Source: Spirochaetota bacterium (GTDB lineage: Bacteria > Spirochaetota > Spirochaetia > DSM-2461). Taken from it: DNA of 37,573 nucleotides. The DNA lies in contig QNBK01000004.1 of NCBI GenBank assembly GCA_003644105.1, positions 1-37,573 of the forward strand, in the 5' to 3' direction. The notes beneath the pieces were generated by a model that did no database searches, had not been told where the DNA came from, and saw only the letters and a list, made by a program, of their open reading frames with translations. The translations under genes were made by a program, and so were the position numbers. Of this stretch, positions 26,021-35,962 are shown one piece after another (positions within the stretch are counted from its first letter, which is position 1; every line of letters starts with the position of its first letter).

Positions 26021-27970
26021 TTAATTTTCCAGATAATCTTTAAGCCTTCGGCTTCTCTTTGGATGCCTGAGGCGTCGTAATGCTTTCGCTTCAATCTGCC
26101 GGATTCTTTCTCTTGTAACATTAAAATATAGCCCAACCTCTTCGAGAGTGAGTGAATAACCGTCTTCCAGGCCGAAACGCATTTTCAAAACTTCCTGTTC
26201 CCTCGGCGGCAGGGTCTCAAGAACTTCCTGAAGCTGTGACTGAAGGATACGGAAAGCTGTTTGTGTAGCCGGATTTTCCACATCTTTATCTTCGATGAAA
26301 TCACCCAGGAGAGAATCTTCCTCTTCCCCTATTGGAGTTTCAAGACTTATAGGTTCTCTGGCAACGTTCTTAACAGACTTTACTCTGGCTACAGTCCAGC
26401 CGAGTCGCTCTGCAACCTCTTCATCAGATGGTTCACGCCCCTTCATCTGCATCAACTGTCGGGACTCCCTGACAACTTTATTAATCTGCTCAATCATATG
26501 GACAGGAACTCGTATGGTTCTGGCTTGATCTGAAATTGACCTCGTGATTGCCTGGCGTATCCACCAGGTAGCATAGGTTGAAAATTTAAAGCCTTTTTTG
26601 TATTCAAACTTTTCAACAGCTTTTATCAGGCCGATATTTCCTTCCTGAACAAGATCGAAAAAATGCAGCCCACGGTTGGTATACTTCTTGGCGATGCTGA
26701 CTACAAGTCGAAGGTTTGCCTTTATCAACCTGTCCTTGGCAGTTTTCATCATAACCCGGCCATGAATGATTTCATCTGCCATATCCAGTATGTCATCTAC
26801 TGAGGCCTCAAAATCAATTTCCATTTCACGGAGTTTCTTTTCGGTAACCTGAACTTGCCTGATCAGTTCTTTAATCTCATCAGAACTCAGCCCCAGCCTG
26901 GATTCGACTTCTTCCCGTTCTCCGGCTTTGGCAAGGCCCCGGCCTAAGGTTCTAATCTCCCGCATAGACCGTACACCCAGAGTCCGTTCAATTCGGTACT
27001 GTTTCTTCTGGTATTGTTTTATCTTTTTTACAGCCGCTGCATAACGATCCGAAAATTTTACAATTTCTTCCTGATGGATATCGACAACAGAAATATTCTT
27101 TAAAAGAGTTTTTCTTTTAGTTACCAGTTTCTTATCCGTAAGTACATCTCCATCTGTTGAGGCAATACGGTGTTTTAAATCCATATACAGTTTTAATGGT
27201 GATGTAAGACCCTTAAGTGACTCGCGATAGAATTGATTGATACGTCTGCGCTCGGCCAGAAAATCAGAAACTTCCTTCTTTGAGTAGTTGAGTTCCCTGG
27301 GATCTGATTTACTGAACGCCTTCTGCGCAAGACTGTGAAACTCCGGGATAATCATACCGGAAGTTTTCAACACCTTCTTGATAATATTCTCACCATCTTC
27401 CATCTGCTTGGATAAAATTACTTCCTGTTCAGCAGTGAGCAGGTTCTCTTTCCCAATTTCCCTGAGATAGAGCCTGATCGGATCGTCAACAGATGAGTCC
27501 TTATCGTTGAATACCAGCTTACGCTGCCGTGTAACGGGGACTGCAACAGCTGCAGATTTATTTTCCGCTGCATCTGTTTCTTCTACTGCAATATCTTCGG
27601 TAATGACATCAGGAGTTGATTCACCATCTTCACCTGTTTTCAGGCTTCCCGAACCGACACCGATTTCAGCATCAAGTTCGTCCTCTTCAAGTAAAACATC
27701 AGCTTCATCATCAGTTTCTTCCGCTGAATCAACAGCAAGATCATTCTCTTCAACTGTATTCCCCGAAGTTTTCAGTCCGGGAGTTGTTTTAATATCATCT
27801 AGTATTTTTACGCCAGAGGATTGAAGTAACGCAATTATATCATTCATTGCTTCGGATTTAACCAGTTCCTCGGGCAGCCAATCACTAATTTCATCGAAGC
27901 TGATGGATTTGCTTTCCAGTGCATGTCCAAGAAGCTTGACTACCATTGGATTAGATTTAATTTCTGTCAT
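26021..27970 (-). CDS. rpoD: RNA polymerase primary sigma factor
   Basis: [61 protein letters not shown] and region 4 [54 protein letters not shown] 27970 or GTG 27976 start. Confidence 0.97.
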   Translation of the reverse strand: MTEIKSNPMVVKLLGHALESKSISFDEISDWLPEELVKSEAMNDIIALLQSSGVKILDDIKTTPGLKTSGNTVEENDLAVDSAEETDDEADVLLEEDELDAEIGVGSGSLKTGEDGESTPDVITEDIAVEETDAAENKSAAVAVPVTRQRKLVFNDKDSSVDDPIRLYLREIGKENLLTAEQEVILSKQMEDGENIIKKVLKTSGMIIPEFHSLAQKAFSKSDPRELNYSKKEVSDFLAERRRINQFYRESLKGLTSPLKLYMDLKHRIASTDGDVLTDKKLVTKRKTLLKNISVVDIHQEEIVKFSDRYAAAVKKIKQYQKKQYRIERTLGVRSMREIRTLGRGLAKAGEREEVESRLGLSSDEIKELIRQVQVTEKKLREMEIDFEASVDDILDMADEIIHGRVMMKTAKDRLIKANLRLVVSIAKKYTNRGLHFFDLVQEGNIGLIKAVEKFEYKKGFKFSTYATWWIRQAITRSISDQARTIRVPVHMIEQINKVVRESRQLMQMKGREPSDEEVAERLGWTVARVKSVKNVAREPISLETPIGEEEDSLLGDFIEDKDVENPATQTAFRILQSQLQEVLETLPPREQEVLKMRFGLEDGYSLTLEEVGLYFNVTRERIRQIEAKALRRLRHPKRSRRLKDYLEN

Positions 27971-27972
27971 CC

Positions 27973-29763
27973 TCACCTTGCCTGTATTTCTTTATCAATT
28001 TCCAATATTCGTTTCATACGGGCGTTGTTAATCATCGGATTAACAGAATCCAGCCCTGTATCATTTTCTTTATCCATTAATTTCTGAAGTTCCAGCCGTT
28101 CATCATTCAGTGTTCGAATCTGCAGAATCCGTATCTTTTCCTTAATTGTATCATCAGCTCTTTGATCATAAATCCCGGCTGCGGCTTTCTCGAGGATGTA
28201 ACTCTTCATTTTTTCATCATCAAGTTTCGATACAATGACATCCGTCCTGAGTTCACGACCATCAACACTCAGCTCATCCATCACCCGGTACACGGATAAA
28301 GCCCGCCTATCCCGAAAAATTTCAGGGGCGAGCGATTTTCTCAAGGTGGTAAAGTGTTCTGTCTTCACAGCTACGGCTGTCATCAGATAAAGTTCATCAT
28401 CCACAGGTTCGAAAACGGTCTCTGTTTCTACGCCGGTGGATCTGTAGGATCGCAGCCTGGACGTTCTCAACAGTTTTTTTCCTCTGTTGTTTCTGTACTC
28501 TCTGATGACGGTTACCGGGTCCGCATTAACTTCATCTGCCAACTGCCGAAGGTACTTTTCTCTTCGGACATCGGATCCAACCGCATCCAGATAGGGTGTC
28601 AGCTCTTTGAGGGCCTCCTCCTGCGCTTCTCCCGTATTGTCGGTTTTAGCACTAATCAGGAAATCTAACAAATAATCAAAGATATTTATAGGCCTTTCGA
28701 TAAGTTTTTTCAACGTTTCGGGCCCCTGATTACAAAGAATATCCGATGGATCAGTTCCTGGAGGTATTTTTACTGCATTTACCGCCAAACCGACGCTTTC
28801 CGCAAGTATCGCCGCTTTTACCGTCGCCTTCCTCCCGGCATCATCACCGTCGAATAAAAGTGTGATGGAATCTGCCTGTCTTTTAATCAATCCGGCCTGA
28901 TCCTGAGTAAACGCCGTTCCCAACGGGGCAACGATATTTCCTGAGTCTGCCTGCATACAGGATAGTACATCCAGATTGCCTTCACAAATAACGACGTGTT
29001 TATTTTCTCTTATTTTTTTCCTGGCCTGTCCGAGGCCATAAAGCTGTCGGCTTTTTTTATACAACACAGTCTCAGGTGAGTTGATGTACTTAGGCTCTTT
29101 ACCGTTTAAGGCACGTCCGCTGAAAGCCACAACACGTTCACTGTCCGGCATTACAGGAAACATCAGTCTATCAACGAAATATGACCAGCGCGGAGACTTT
29201 GGACTGAACAACCCCGATTCTGCAAGAAAATCTGAAGAATACTTTTTCTTTAAGAGAAAATTGTAGAGCCACTCACCATCCCGGGGAGCCCAGCCTATCT
29301 GGTAGTATTCAGCTGTTTCTTCACTGATGCCGCGCTTATCAAGGTAGTCTCTGGCATGAGCGGCATTTTCATGGTTTATGTAAAGCCAGCGGAATGTATT
29401 GGAGACTCTTTTGTAGAGATCTTCCAGCGCCCGTCTATTGTCCCTGTATTCCTCTCCACCATTGTCATCCGGAATATCGACACCGGCTTTTTCAGCCAGA
29501 CGTCTGACTGCTTCAGGGAAGTTCAATGACTCCATTTCCATCAGAAACTGATAGGATCCGCCGCCTTTGTGACAGCCGAAACAGTAAAAGATATTTTTAT
29601 CCGGACTGACAGAGAAGGAGGGAGTTTTTTCATTGTGAAAGGGACAAAGGCCCCACCACCGGTTGCCTTTTCGAGAAAGGTTCACATAGCTGCCGACAAC
29701 ATCCAGAATATCAGTTCTACGACTGACTTCATCTATGATATTTTCAGGGATTCGTCCCGCCAT
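27973..29763 (-). CDS. dnaG: DNA primase
   Basis: CHC2 zinc motif [65 protein letters not shown]...[12 protein letters not shown]. Confidence 0.97.
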   Translation of the reverse strand: MAGRIPENIIDEVSRRTDILDVVGSYVNLSRKGNRWWGLCPFHNEKTPSFSVSPDKNIFYCFGCHKGGGSYQFLMEMESLNFPEAVRRLAEKAGVDIPDDNGGEEYRDNRRALEDLYKRVSNTFRWLYINHENAAHARDYLDKRGISEETAEYYQIGWAPRDGEWLYNFLLKKKYSSDFLAESGLFSPKSPRWSYFVDRLMFPVMPDSERVVAFSGRALNGKEPKYINSPETVLYKKSRQLYGLGQARKKIRENKHVVICEGNLDVLSCMQADSGNIVAPLGTAFTQDQAGLIKRQADSITLLFDGDDAGRKATVKAAILAESVGLAVNAVKIPPGTDPSDILCNQGPETLKKLIERPINIFDYLLDFLISAKTDNTGEAQEEALKELTPYLDAVGSDVRREKYLRQLADEVNADPVTVIREYRNNRGKKLLRTSRLRSYRSTGVETETVFEPVDDELYLMTAVAVKTEHFTTLRKSLAPEIFRDRRALSVYRVMDELSVDGRELRTDVIVSKLDDEKMKSYILEKAAAGIYDQRADDTIKEKIRILQIRTLNDERLELQKLMDKENDTGLDSVNPMINNARMKRILEIDKEIQAR

Positions 29764-29765
29764 TA

Positions 29766-30899
29766 TCAGTCCTTGATAACGAATTGGTTCAAATACGCTT
29801 CCCGGGCTGCAAGATGATCCTTGTAATCACGGGTAAAGGTGTGTGTACCGGCTGCCGGATTTTTAACAACAAAAAAAAGTGCATCGATATCCGCTGGATA
29901 AAAAACAGCTTCCAATGCCACTCTACCTGGAGAGGATATGGGCCCTGGAGGGAGCCCTTTGTCGAAATAAGTATTGTAATCCGATGGAATCTCCAGATAT
30001 CGCTCAAAGATGCGCCGATTGAACTTCAGGTACTCATTCTGAAAAGGTTTGCCCTGCTCTGTTTCTTCTATGGTATACACAACAGTTGCGCAGGACTGCA
30101 AAGGCATTCCTTCCAGTATTCTATTGTTAAATACGGCGGCGATTTTAGGTGCTTCATCTTCCTGCCGGTATTCCCTTTCAACAATGGATGCCAGGGTAAC
30201 TTTTTCGTGAAGCTGTGATCGGGTAAGATCTTTCCAAAGCGGATCCACCTCCCCCAGGACTTTGAAAAACCTGTCTGCCATAATCCTGACGATACTTTCA
30301 GAGGTTTCTCTGGATGATTCAGGATTATCAATGCCGCTTTCAACAGGCAATTCAATTTTGTAGGTGTCGGGGAAAAGATAACCCTGTAACCCTTCGAGGT
30401 TGCTTTTAACAGGATATTCCTCTCTCAGACTGATGATAGCCTTCTTAACATCTCCGGCTCTGGCCAGTCCGGCCTCCTGAACCCTTACAGCAATCTCAGT
30501 AGCTGTCAGCCCCGGAGGTATCACTAGTGCCGTATAGACTCTCTGGGCTCCCGAAGGTGAGGTAAGACTTGAGAGAATCTGTGATGGTTTCAGACCAGTT
30601 CCCAGTACATAACGACCTGACTGCAGGGCAGATGTTTCCCCTAGTCTGCTGAGAATCCTGAAACGCCATGCTATGTACCAGGAATCGTTAACGAGTCCTT
30701 GTTCCTCCAGCTGCCGGGAGACAGATATAATATTAGCCCCCTTACCAACAGTTATCTCAACGGATTGATACCCGGGATTTTCCGGAGGTGTATCCAGAAT
30801 GAACCAGAAAGCAACAGCTCCAAGAATTACAATAATGGGGATGATAATAAGTAGAAACAGGAGAATTTTCCGGATTACGGAAACAAAGGGCTCTGACAT
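29766..30899 (-). CDS. mltG: Endolytic murein transglycosylase (YceG-like)
   Basis: N-terminal TM; LEGLQGYLFPDTYKI; VTLASIVEREYRQEDEAPKIAAVFNNRILEGMPLQSCATVVY; YNTYFDKGLPPGPISSPGRVALEAVFYP. Confidence 0.95.
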   Translation of the reverse strand: MSEPFVSVIRKILLFLLIIIPIIVILGAVAFWFILDTPPENPGYQSVEITVGKGANIISVSRQLEEQGLVNDSWYIAWRFRILSRLGETSALQSGRYVLGTGLKPSQILSSLTSPSGAQRVYTALVIPPGLTATEIAVRVQEAGLARAGDVKKAIISLREEYPVKSNLEGLQGYLFPDTYKIELPVESGIDNPESSRETSESIVRIMADRFFKVLGEVDPLWKDLTRSQLHEKVTLASIVEREYRQEDEAPKIAAVFNNRILEGMPLQSCATVVYTIEETEQGKPFQNEYLKFNRRIFERYLEIPSDYNTYFDKGLPPGPISSPGRVALEAVFYPADIDALFFVVKNPAAGTHTFTRDYKDHLAAREAYLNQFVIKD

Positions 30900-30914
30900 T
30901 ATTTAATTAACCAC

Positions 30915-31868
30915 TTAGAATTCAAAAGTATAACCCTCACGGGCAAGATCAATTTCAAGAGAAGATTTACCCCTATGCTCAAGACGATTATCAAACCACT
31001 GAGCAGACCTCAGGATTCCCTCCATTTCACTATCGGTATTCAGTGGTTCGTGGTGGAACAGAAAGAGTTTTTTAATGGCGAACTCCCTGACAAACTCAAC
31101 GGCGAGACTGTATGAAGAATGTCCCCAGTTATATTTCTCTATGGCTTCACCCAGGGTGTACTGTGCGTCAAGAACAATTGCATCGGCATCCTGAAAGTAT
31201 GAAACGTTCTTATCGGTTCTGCGGAAATCTTTTTCGGTGAGCTCGGTATCGGTAGAGTAGATAAAGGATCGGCCTGCTTCGGTGATTTTATAGGAAATGC
31301 TGCCGTTGGGATGATTTCTGCGTATCCAGTTCACTTCGGCTCCGCCAAGCTTCAGCGTTTCATTTCTCTTGAGAATTCTGAATTGTATTTTTGCAGCGAA
31401 ACTATCCCAGCCGACTGGATGATACGGTACATTCATGAAGTTGGAAAGGATTCTTTCCATAGCAGGATATGGACTGTAAAACGTTACTTTCACTCCGGGA
31501 TTGTACATGGCTCCAAAATAGGGAAGACCGAGAAGATGGTCGTAGTGGAAATGGGAGAGAAAGATATGATATTCACTGATTTTTTCACGGAATTTACGCC
31601 CCCTTTTTTCCAGCTCTCTCAAACCTGTTCCGGTATCAAGGACTATCATAGTGCCCTCAGCGGTACGCACCTCAAGGCAAGCGGTGTTACCGCCGACCGT
31701 TCCGAAGATTTCCGGGGGCAAACTGGAAAGAAACTGCTGACGGGTTTCTGAGTTGTGCAAATGAGAGGGTTTTATTCGTTGTACAACAGCGGAAATCTTG
31801 TTCTGGAGTTCTCCCGAGGTTATAGGAGTCGGGCTCGACCCCCGGACTCCCCAAAAACGAACAATCAT
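30915..31868 (-). CDS. MBL-fold metal-dependent hydrolase
   Basis: MIVRFWGVRGSSPTP...GGNTACLEVR...HIFLSHFHYDHLLGLPYFGAMYNPG (HxHxDH-like motif). Confidence 0.9.
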   Translation of the reverse strand: MIVRFWGVRGSSPTPITSGELQNKISAVVQRIKPSHLHNSETRQQFLSSLPPEIFGTVGGNTACLEVRTAEGTMIVLDTGTGLRELEKRGRKFREKISEYHIFLSHFHYDHLLGLPYFGAMYNPGVKVTFYSPYPAMERILSNFMNVPYHPVGWDSFAAKIQFRILKRNETLKLGGAEVNWIRRNHPNGSISYKITEAGRSFIYSTDTELTEKDFRRTDKNVSYFQDADAIVLDAQYTLGEAIEKYNWGHSSYSLAVEFVREFAIKKLFLFHHEPLNTDSEMEGILRSAQWFDNRLEHRGKSSLEIDLAREGYTFEF

Positions 31869-31892
31869 AAAACCTCCGTAAACAATACTATC

Positions 31893-32348
31893 TTATCGGG
31901 AAGGGGATAGCAAAACTTCACGTTCACGTTTTTTCAAAGCGGCTGAAATTTCTCGGGCAGAATGTTTTTTCCCATGATTCATTCCGGGACATTCCCTGGA
32001 TTCACGTTCCCAATCTTCTTCTGACGAGAGTATTGCCGGCCAGAAGGGATAGGTTCGACACTGCAGAGGCCTGACTTTATAGACCGTACAGCCATCTTCC
32101 CAGAAGATACAGTCATTTTCGGCAGTTTCAGTTAAACTTAATCGTGTCGTTATCCCGAGGTCGACAATCCGGCAGTACTTCTTTGAAAACTCCTGATCAG
32201 TCATCCCGGCATTTTTAGCCAATTTGCTGAGATCTGATTGAGAAAGAAAAACATACCCGGGTTCATGCCTGCAGCAATGTCCGCATGATGTACAGCTGAA
32301 CTTCAAGCCCTTGTTCCAGAATATTTTCTCTTCGTTGTTAAAATGCAC
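31893..32348 (-). CDS. YkgJ-like cysteine-cluster protein
   Basis: FSCTSCGHCCRHEPGYVFLS...DCIFWEDGCTVYKVRPLQCRTYPFWP. GTG 32348 with SD AAGGA at 32356-32360; the longer track ORF runs through a tRNA. Confidence 0.85.
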   Translation of the reverse strand: MHFNNEEKIFWNKGLKFSCTSCGHCCRHEPGYVFLSQSDLSKLAKNAGMTDQEFSKKYCRIVDLGITTRLSLTETAENDCIFWEDGCTVYKVRPLQCRTYPFWPAILSSEEDWERESRECPGMNHGKKHSAREISAALKKREREVLLSPSR

Positions 32349-32365
32349 TATAAGGTCCTTTGAAC

Positions 32366-32393
32366 AAAAAAGGCCTCCTGAAGGAGACCTTTT
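32366..32393 (-). terminator. Intrinsic terminator downstream of tRNA-Tyr
   Basis: Minus: AAAAGGTCTCC-TTCA-GGAGGCCTTTT hairpin (one G.U) with a T6 run. Confidence 0.75.
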
Positions 32394-32400
32394 AAAAAAG

Positions 32401-32481
32401 TGGGGAGAGAAGGATTTGAACCTTCGAAGCCGAAGCAACAGATTTACAGTCTGCCCCCTTTGACCACTCGGGAACCTCCCC
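32401..32481 (-). tRNA. tRNA-Tyr (anticodon GTA)
   Basis: Minus: GGGGAGGTTCCCGAGTGGTCAAAGGGGGCAGACTGTAAATCTGTTGCTTCGGCTTCGAAGGTTCAAATCCTTCTCTCCCCA; long variable arm; CCA not encoded. Confidence 0.95.
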
Positions 32482-32495
32482 GTAAAAAACCGACA

Positions 32496-32569
32496 AGCCA
32501 TCTGTCGGATTCGAACCGACGACCCCGAGATTACAAATCACGTGCTCTGGCCAGCTGAGCTAAGATGGC
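32496..32569 (-). tRNA. tRNA-Thr (anticodon TGT)
   Basis: Minus: GCCATCTTAGCTCAGCTGGCCAGAGCACGTGATTTGTAATCTCGGGGTCGTCGGTTCGAATCCGACAGATGGCT; 7-bp acceptor stem; TTCGAATC T-loop. Confidence 0.94.
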
Positions 32570-32601
32570 GATCTCGACTGCATTTCGCGTCGTCGAAGGG
32601 G

Positions 32602-32631
32602 AAAATAACACCCCGAGGGTAGAAGTGTCAA
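32602..32631 (-). promoter_or_regulatory. Putative sigma70 promoter for the tRNA-Thr/tRNA-Tyr unit
   Basis: Minus: TTGACA (32626-32631), 18-nt spacer, TATTTT (32602-32607), about 33 nt upstream of tRNA-Thr; the -35 overlaps the stop of the map-like gene. Confidence 0.65.
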
Positions 32632-33434
32632 CAGGGTTGACGTTTGATCCAATCAGGTGAGCCTAGAATTTGTGTTCCATGCTCAATCAGCAGCAATGTA
32701 ACTTCAAAATGTGCCGAAGGTTCCCCATCGGCTGTAACGGCCGAACCATCATCTGCGATGAGGATTTTTCCATTGCCTGAAGAAAGAACCGGCTCAGCTG
32801 TATAGAAGTATCCTGAACGTAATGGTTCATGGGTTCTACCGTCGTAGGTAAGAGATGGGGGTTCATGCATCTTCCGTCCGATACCGTGGCCGGCACCTTC
32901 TGATATCAGGGAAACATTCCACCTGCCGGTAACATTTGATACCGTCTCAGCGGATTCTACACCGCTCTGTCCAGGCTTCATTGTTGTTGCCAGTTTTGCC
33001 GTGGCCTTCCATGCCGCGCAGATTAATTCTTTTCTTTTTTCATCTATTATGCCGACGGGAAATGTTCTTGCGGCATCCGCCCACCATCCTCTCACCGAAC
33101 AGGAAATATCCACGGTAACGATTTCCCCGGATTTCAGTTTTCTTTCTCCGGGTATCCCATGCCATACAGTATCTTCCGGAGATATGCTGAGAAGAACACC
33201 GGAATCGGCTCCACGGCCCTTCAGAGATTTTTCAAGTGATTCAGCAAGATCTATAGTACGAATACCCGGACAGATAAAAATTCCAGCCAGTTCCAGGGTC
33301 TGATGTATCAGTCTGGCAGCGGAATCAACAGCGGTGATATCAGGAGGACTGGCAGTGTTTGATTTCCCGTTGTACTTTTCTGTAGAGGGGAAGATATCCT
33401 CGAATAAGGATTTTCCGCCAAATACGTTGTCCAT
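32628..33434 (-). CDS. map: M24-family methionyl aminopeptidase-like protein
   Basis: VDISCSVRGWWADAARTFPVG (metal Asp pair), GAGHGIGRKMHEPPSLTYDG, YFYTAEPVLSSG, AHFEVTLLLIEHG. Confidence 0.8.
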   Translation of the reverse strand: MDNVFGGKSLFEDIFPSTEKYNGKSNTASPPDITAVDSAARLIHQTLELAGIFICPGIRTIDLAESLEKSLKGRGADSGVLLSISPEDTVWHGIPGERKLKSGEIVTVDISCSVRGWWADAARTFPVGIIDEKRKELICAAWKATAKLATTMKPGQSGVESAETVSNVTGRWNVSLISEGAGHGIGRKMHEPPSLTYDGRTHEPLRSGYFYTAEPVLSSGNGKILIADDGSAVTADGEPSAHFEVTLLLIEHGTQILGSPDWIKRQPC

Positions 33435-34848
33435 ATATCACATTCTCGGCATTCTGACGCATCAGCGATACCTTTCCCTGTTTTTCCCACTCCCAATTCA
33501 ACGCTGTTTTCAGGTTCTTCAGCAGGCCTTGGGTGTTCTTACTGGAATATTTAAAGCCGTCAATCCGATGACGGATTTTTTTCAGACCACCGACAGAACG
33601 GACTATGGGTATGGCTCCCAACAGCTGGCCGATCATATCAATCTGTCCACAGGGCTCCCACATTGAAGGGACAACTACAAAAGATGCCGATGCGATGATT
33701 TTGACTGTAAAATCCCGGTTGTAACCTTCAAAAAAAAGCCAGTCTGATGACTCCGCGGCTCTCAAGCGTAGTTTCTCAACAATTTTCCCCTCTCCCTGCC
33801 CATAAAAGATAAAATTGAACTTACCTGCGAATCCCTCGAGATCTTCCGGCAGATTGAGGATTGCATCCACACCTTTCTGCTGTGTGAGTCGCCCGTGAAA
33901 AACTATCCAGGGTACTTCCGGGTTGAGCTTACCGGCTGAGTAATGAATCCCGCTGTATACTGTATTCTCAACTATACGACACAATTCTCTGCGCCTGTTT
34001 AATCTGCTCCCTAATGCCAGAAAGGACTTATTCAGCCAATGATCGGGGTTTATTCCGTTGTAAATTCCCTTCAGCTGGATTCCTGCTGATTTGTAGGCAG
34101 CACCCAGACTGCCTGAGAACTTATCAATTCCCGAAAGTAGTTCTCTGGCATAGCCTGGAGAGACGGTATTAACATGCCCGAAAACTCCAGCGGCCATTAA
34201 AGGATTTACCTGGTTATCCAAAAGACACTCCTGCAGTTCCTCTGCAGCAATTCCTGTCAGCTCATATGCTGTGGATAAATCCCCGAGTATCTGCTGGTAG
34301 GCTGTTCCTGCATTATGGATAGTAATAAGAACTCCGGTATGCTTAAAAAATCCTGAAGATTCACCGAATTTTTTCATATATAATGGTAAAAGTCCTGTAT
34401 GACCGTCATGACCGTTAATCACATCAGGAGAAATACCGTTTTGTATAATATCCAATACTGCCGCAGCCTGAAAAAGGACATTCATATTATTTGCATCAAT
34501 ATGCCCTTTCCCGATATATTCTGAATGCAGAGCATCATCTTTTGTATAATTGTATATATCAGTTTTTGATGAAAAACAGGGTGCATCAAGCAGATGGATT
34601 TTTATTCCGGAAAGCTCAGTTTCTGAAATATCGACATAGTGTGTGTTTTTACCCAGAGGGACTTCTACTTTGTAAAGATACCGTCCTTTATCTATAAACC
34701 CGTAACGGGGAATTATAACTGTGACATCATAATTCATGGATAAGAGTGAATCGGCCAGCCCACGGACAACGTCTTTGAGTCCTCCAGCACCGGCAAGCCC
34801 GTCTATCTCCCGGCTTACGAGCCAGACCTTAAGAACTTCAGGCACCAT
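33340..34848 (-). CDS. glgA: Glycogen/starch synthase-like glycosyltransferase (GT5)
   Basis: VWLVSREIDGLAGAGGLKDVVRGLADSL, VINGHDGHTGLLPLYMK, LKGIYNGINPDHWLN, VVPSMWEPCGQIDMIGQLLGAIPIVRSVGGLKKI. Confidence 0.82.
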   Translation of the reverse strand: MVPEVLKVWLVSREIDGLAGAGGLKDVVRGLADSLLSMNYDVTVIIPRYGFIDKGRYLYKVEVPLGKNTHYVDISETELSGIKIHLLDAPCFSSKTDIYNYTKDDALHSEYIGKGHIDANNMNVLFQAAAVLDIIQNGISPDVINGHDGHTGLLPLYMKKFGESSGFFKHTGVLITIHNAGTAYQQILGDLSTAYELTGIAAEELQECLLDNQVNPLMAAGVFGHVNTVSPGYARELLSGIDKFSGSLGAAYKSAGIQLKGIYNGINPDHWLNKSFLALGSRLNRRRELCRIVENTVYSGIHYSAGKLNPEVPWIVFHGRLTQQKGVDAILNLPEDLEGFAGKFNFIFYGQGEGKIVEKLRLRAAESSDWLFFEGYNRDFTVKIIASASFVVVPSMWEPCGQIDMIGQLLGAIPIVRSVGGLKKIRHRIDGFKYSSKNTQGLLKNLKTALNWEWEKQGKVSLMRQNAENVIYGQRIWRKILIRGYLPLYRKVQREIKHCQSS

Positions 34849-35215
34849 TCCCGCTTCTTAAATCCGGTCTGAGGGCTGCAGCGGCGCCGGAATAAATCGG
34901 TGTTCCCGGGCCGTCTCCACGCCAGGTAACCAGCACCCGGATAGTCCTCGGCAGAGAATCTTCAACATCAGGTTCCTGGGAACAGAACAGAGCTGTTCCG
35001 CCATATTCCGGTCTGGCTACTCTCAGAGCCGCAGCCGCGTTCATCTTTTTCAGATCTGAAGTTTGGGTAAATTGAATGCTGACGATATCATCCGGTGTGA
35101 AATTATTTGTTAAGGCCAAAGAATCAAACAGTTCTCCCATGGCCCTTACCATCAGTGATGCTTCCTCTCCGGACTCGTTCAGTGCGATGGCACCTCTGAC
35201 TGCTGTGATATACAT
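34838..35215 (-). CDS. aroH: Chorismate mutase, AroH type
   Basis: MYITAVRGAIALNESGEEASLMVRAMGELFDSLALTNNFTPDDIVSIQFTQTSDLKKMNAAAALR, PRTIRVLVTWRG. Confidence 0.93.
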   Translation of the reverse strand: MYITAVRGAIALNESGEEASLMVRAMGELFDSLALTNNFTPDDIVSIQFTQTSDLKKMNAAAALRVARPEYGGTALFCSQEPDVEDSLPRTIRVLVTWRGDGPGTPIYSGAAAALRPDLRSGNGA

Positions 35216-35254
35216 AAATTAAGAATAACAGAAAATACTCTTATTAAAAAAGTA

Positions 35255-35962
35255 TCAGGGTATATCTTGAAGAATCAAATCAGTTTTCCGCAGTTCCCCA
35301 TTCTCAAATACATTCATTTCCATGGCAGCAACACCGCCGGGTTGCCATTTATCGGGGAGTGGAAAGTCGAAATGCAATGATACACTGTTCTTTTTATTTA
35401 TTATTGCGGTCAGTGCTGTTATTTCACTTCCAGTTATCTTGAGAAAGACCGATTGTGGAAAAATACCTGGAGAAAGGGATAAGTCCCCATCCACGTAAAC
35501 TCTTTGCTCAGCAATTCTGAACTCCTTCTGCTGCCATCTGGAGTTATTAAATACAACGACAAGAATCAGACGTCCTCCGGGTAAATGGACGATTCCCGTT
35601 CCACCGGAGAACCAATCGGGGTTGAGTATATTCTCCCGATGAGCCGGACTGTCCATCCATGCATCAATAATTGATTTTATATTGTCCCCTGCTCCAAGGT
35701 TTTCCCCGGCACGCAAACCTGTTCCTCCGGCCCTCCGGTAACGTTCCGCTACCCTTGAACCGTCATTTCCCCAATGGCTTAATGAAAGACGTTCTGATAG
35801 GTCATGGGCATGAACAGCTGCGGCAGTGCTGGAAGCTTCATCAGAATCTAAAGCAGGGATACCGTATTCTTCCCGTATCCCGTTCAGTTCAAGAAGAATT
35901 GCATCCTGAGCTGCAAGAAGCATAACCGGAAAGAACAGGAGAAAGAGAACTACGCGAATCAT
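35255..35962 (-). CDS. Secreted CAP/SCP-like domain protein
   Basis: Signal peptide; LELNGIREEYGIPAL...VHAHDLSERLSLSHWGNDGS...GENLGAG...DAWMDSPAHRENILNPDWFSGGTGIV. Confidence 0.9.
   Translation of the reverse strand: MIRVVLFLLFFPVMLLAAQDAILLELNGIREEYGIPALDSDEASSTAAAVHAHDLSERLSLSHWGNDGSRVAERYRRAGGTGLRAGENLGAGDNIKSIIDAWMDSPAHRENILNPDWFSGGTGIVHLPGGRLILVVVFNNSRWQQKEFRIAEQRVYVDGDLSLSPGIFPQSVFLKITGSEITALTAIINKKNSVSLHFDFPLPDKWQPGGVAAMEMNVFENGELRKTDLILQDIP

Noticed and set aside
32349-32501. N-terminal extension of the 202-aa YkgJ-like ORF
   Set aside because: MACRFFTGRFPSGQRGQTVNLLLRLRRFKSFSPHFF is the read-through of tRNA-Tyr and its terminator, not protein.
35235-35255. AT-rich hairpin between CAP and aroH genes (ATACTTTT-TTAAT-AAGAGTAT on -)
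   Set aside because: Weak A/T stem with a short T-run in an AT-rich spacer; could be chance, so not called as a terminator.
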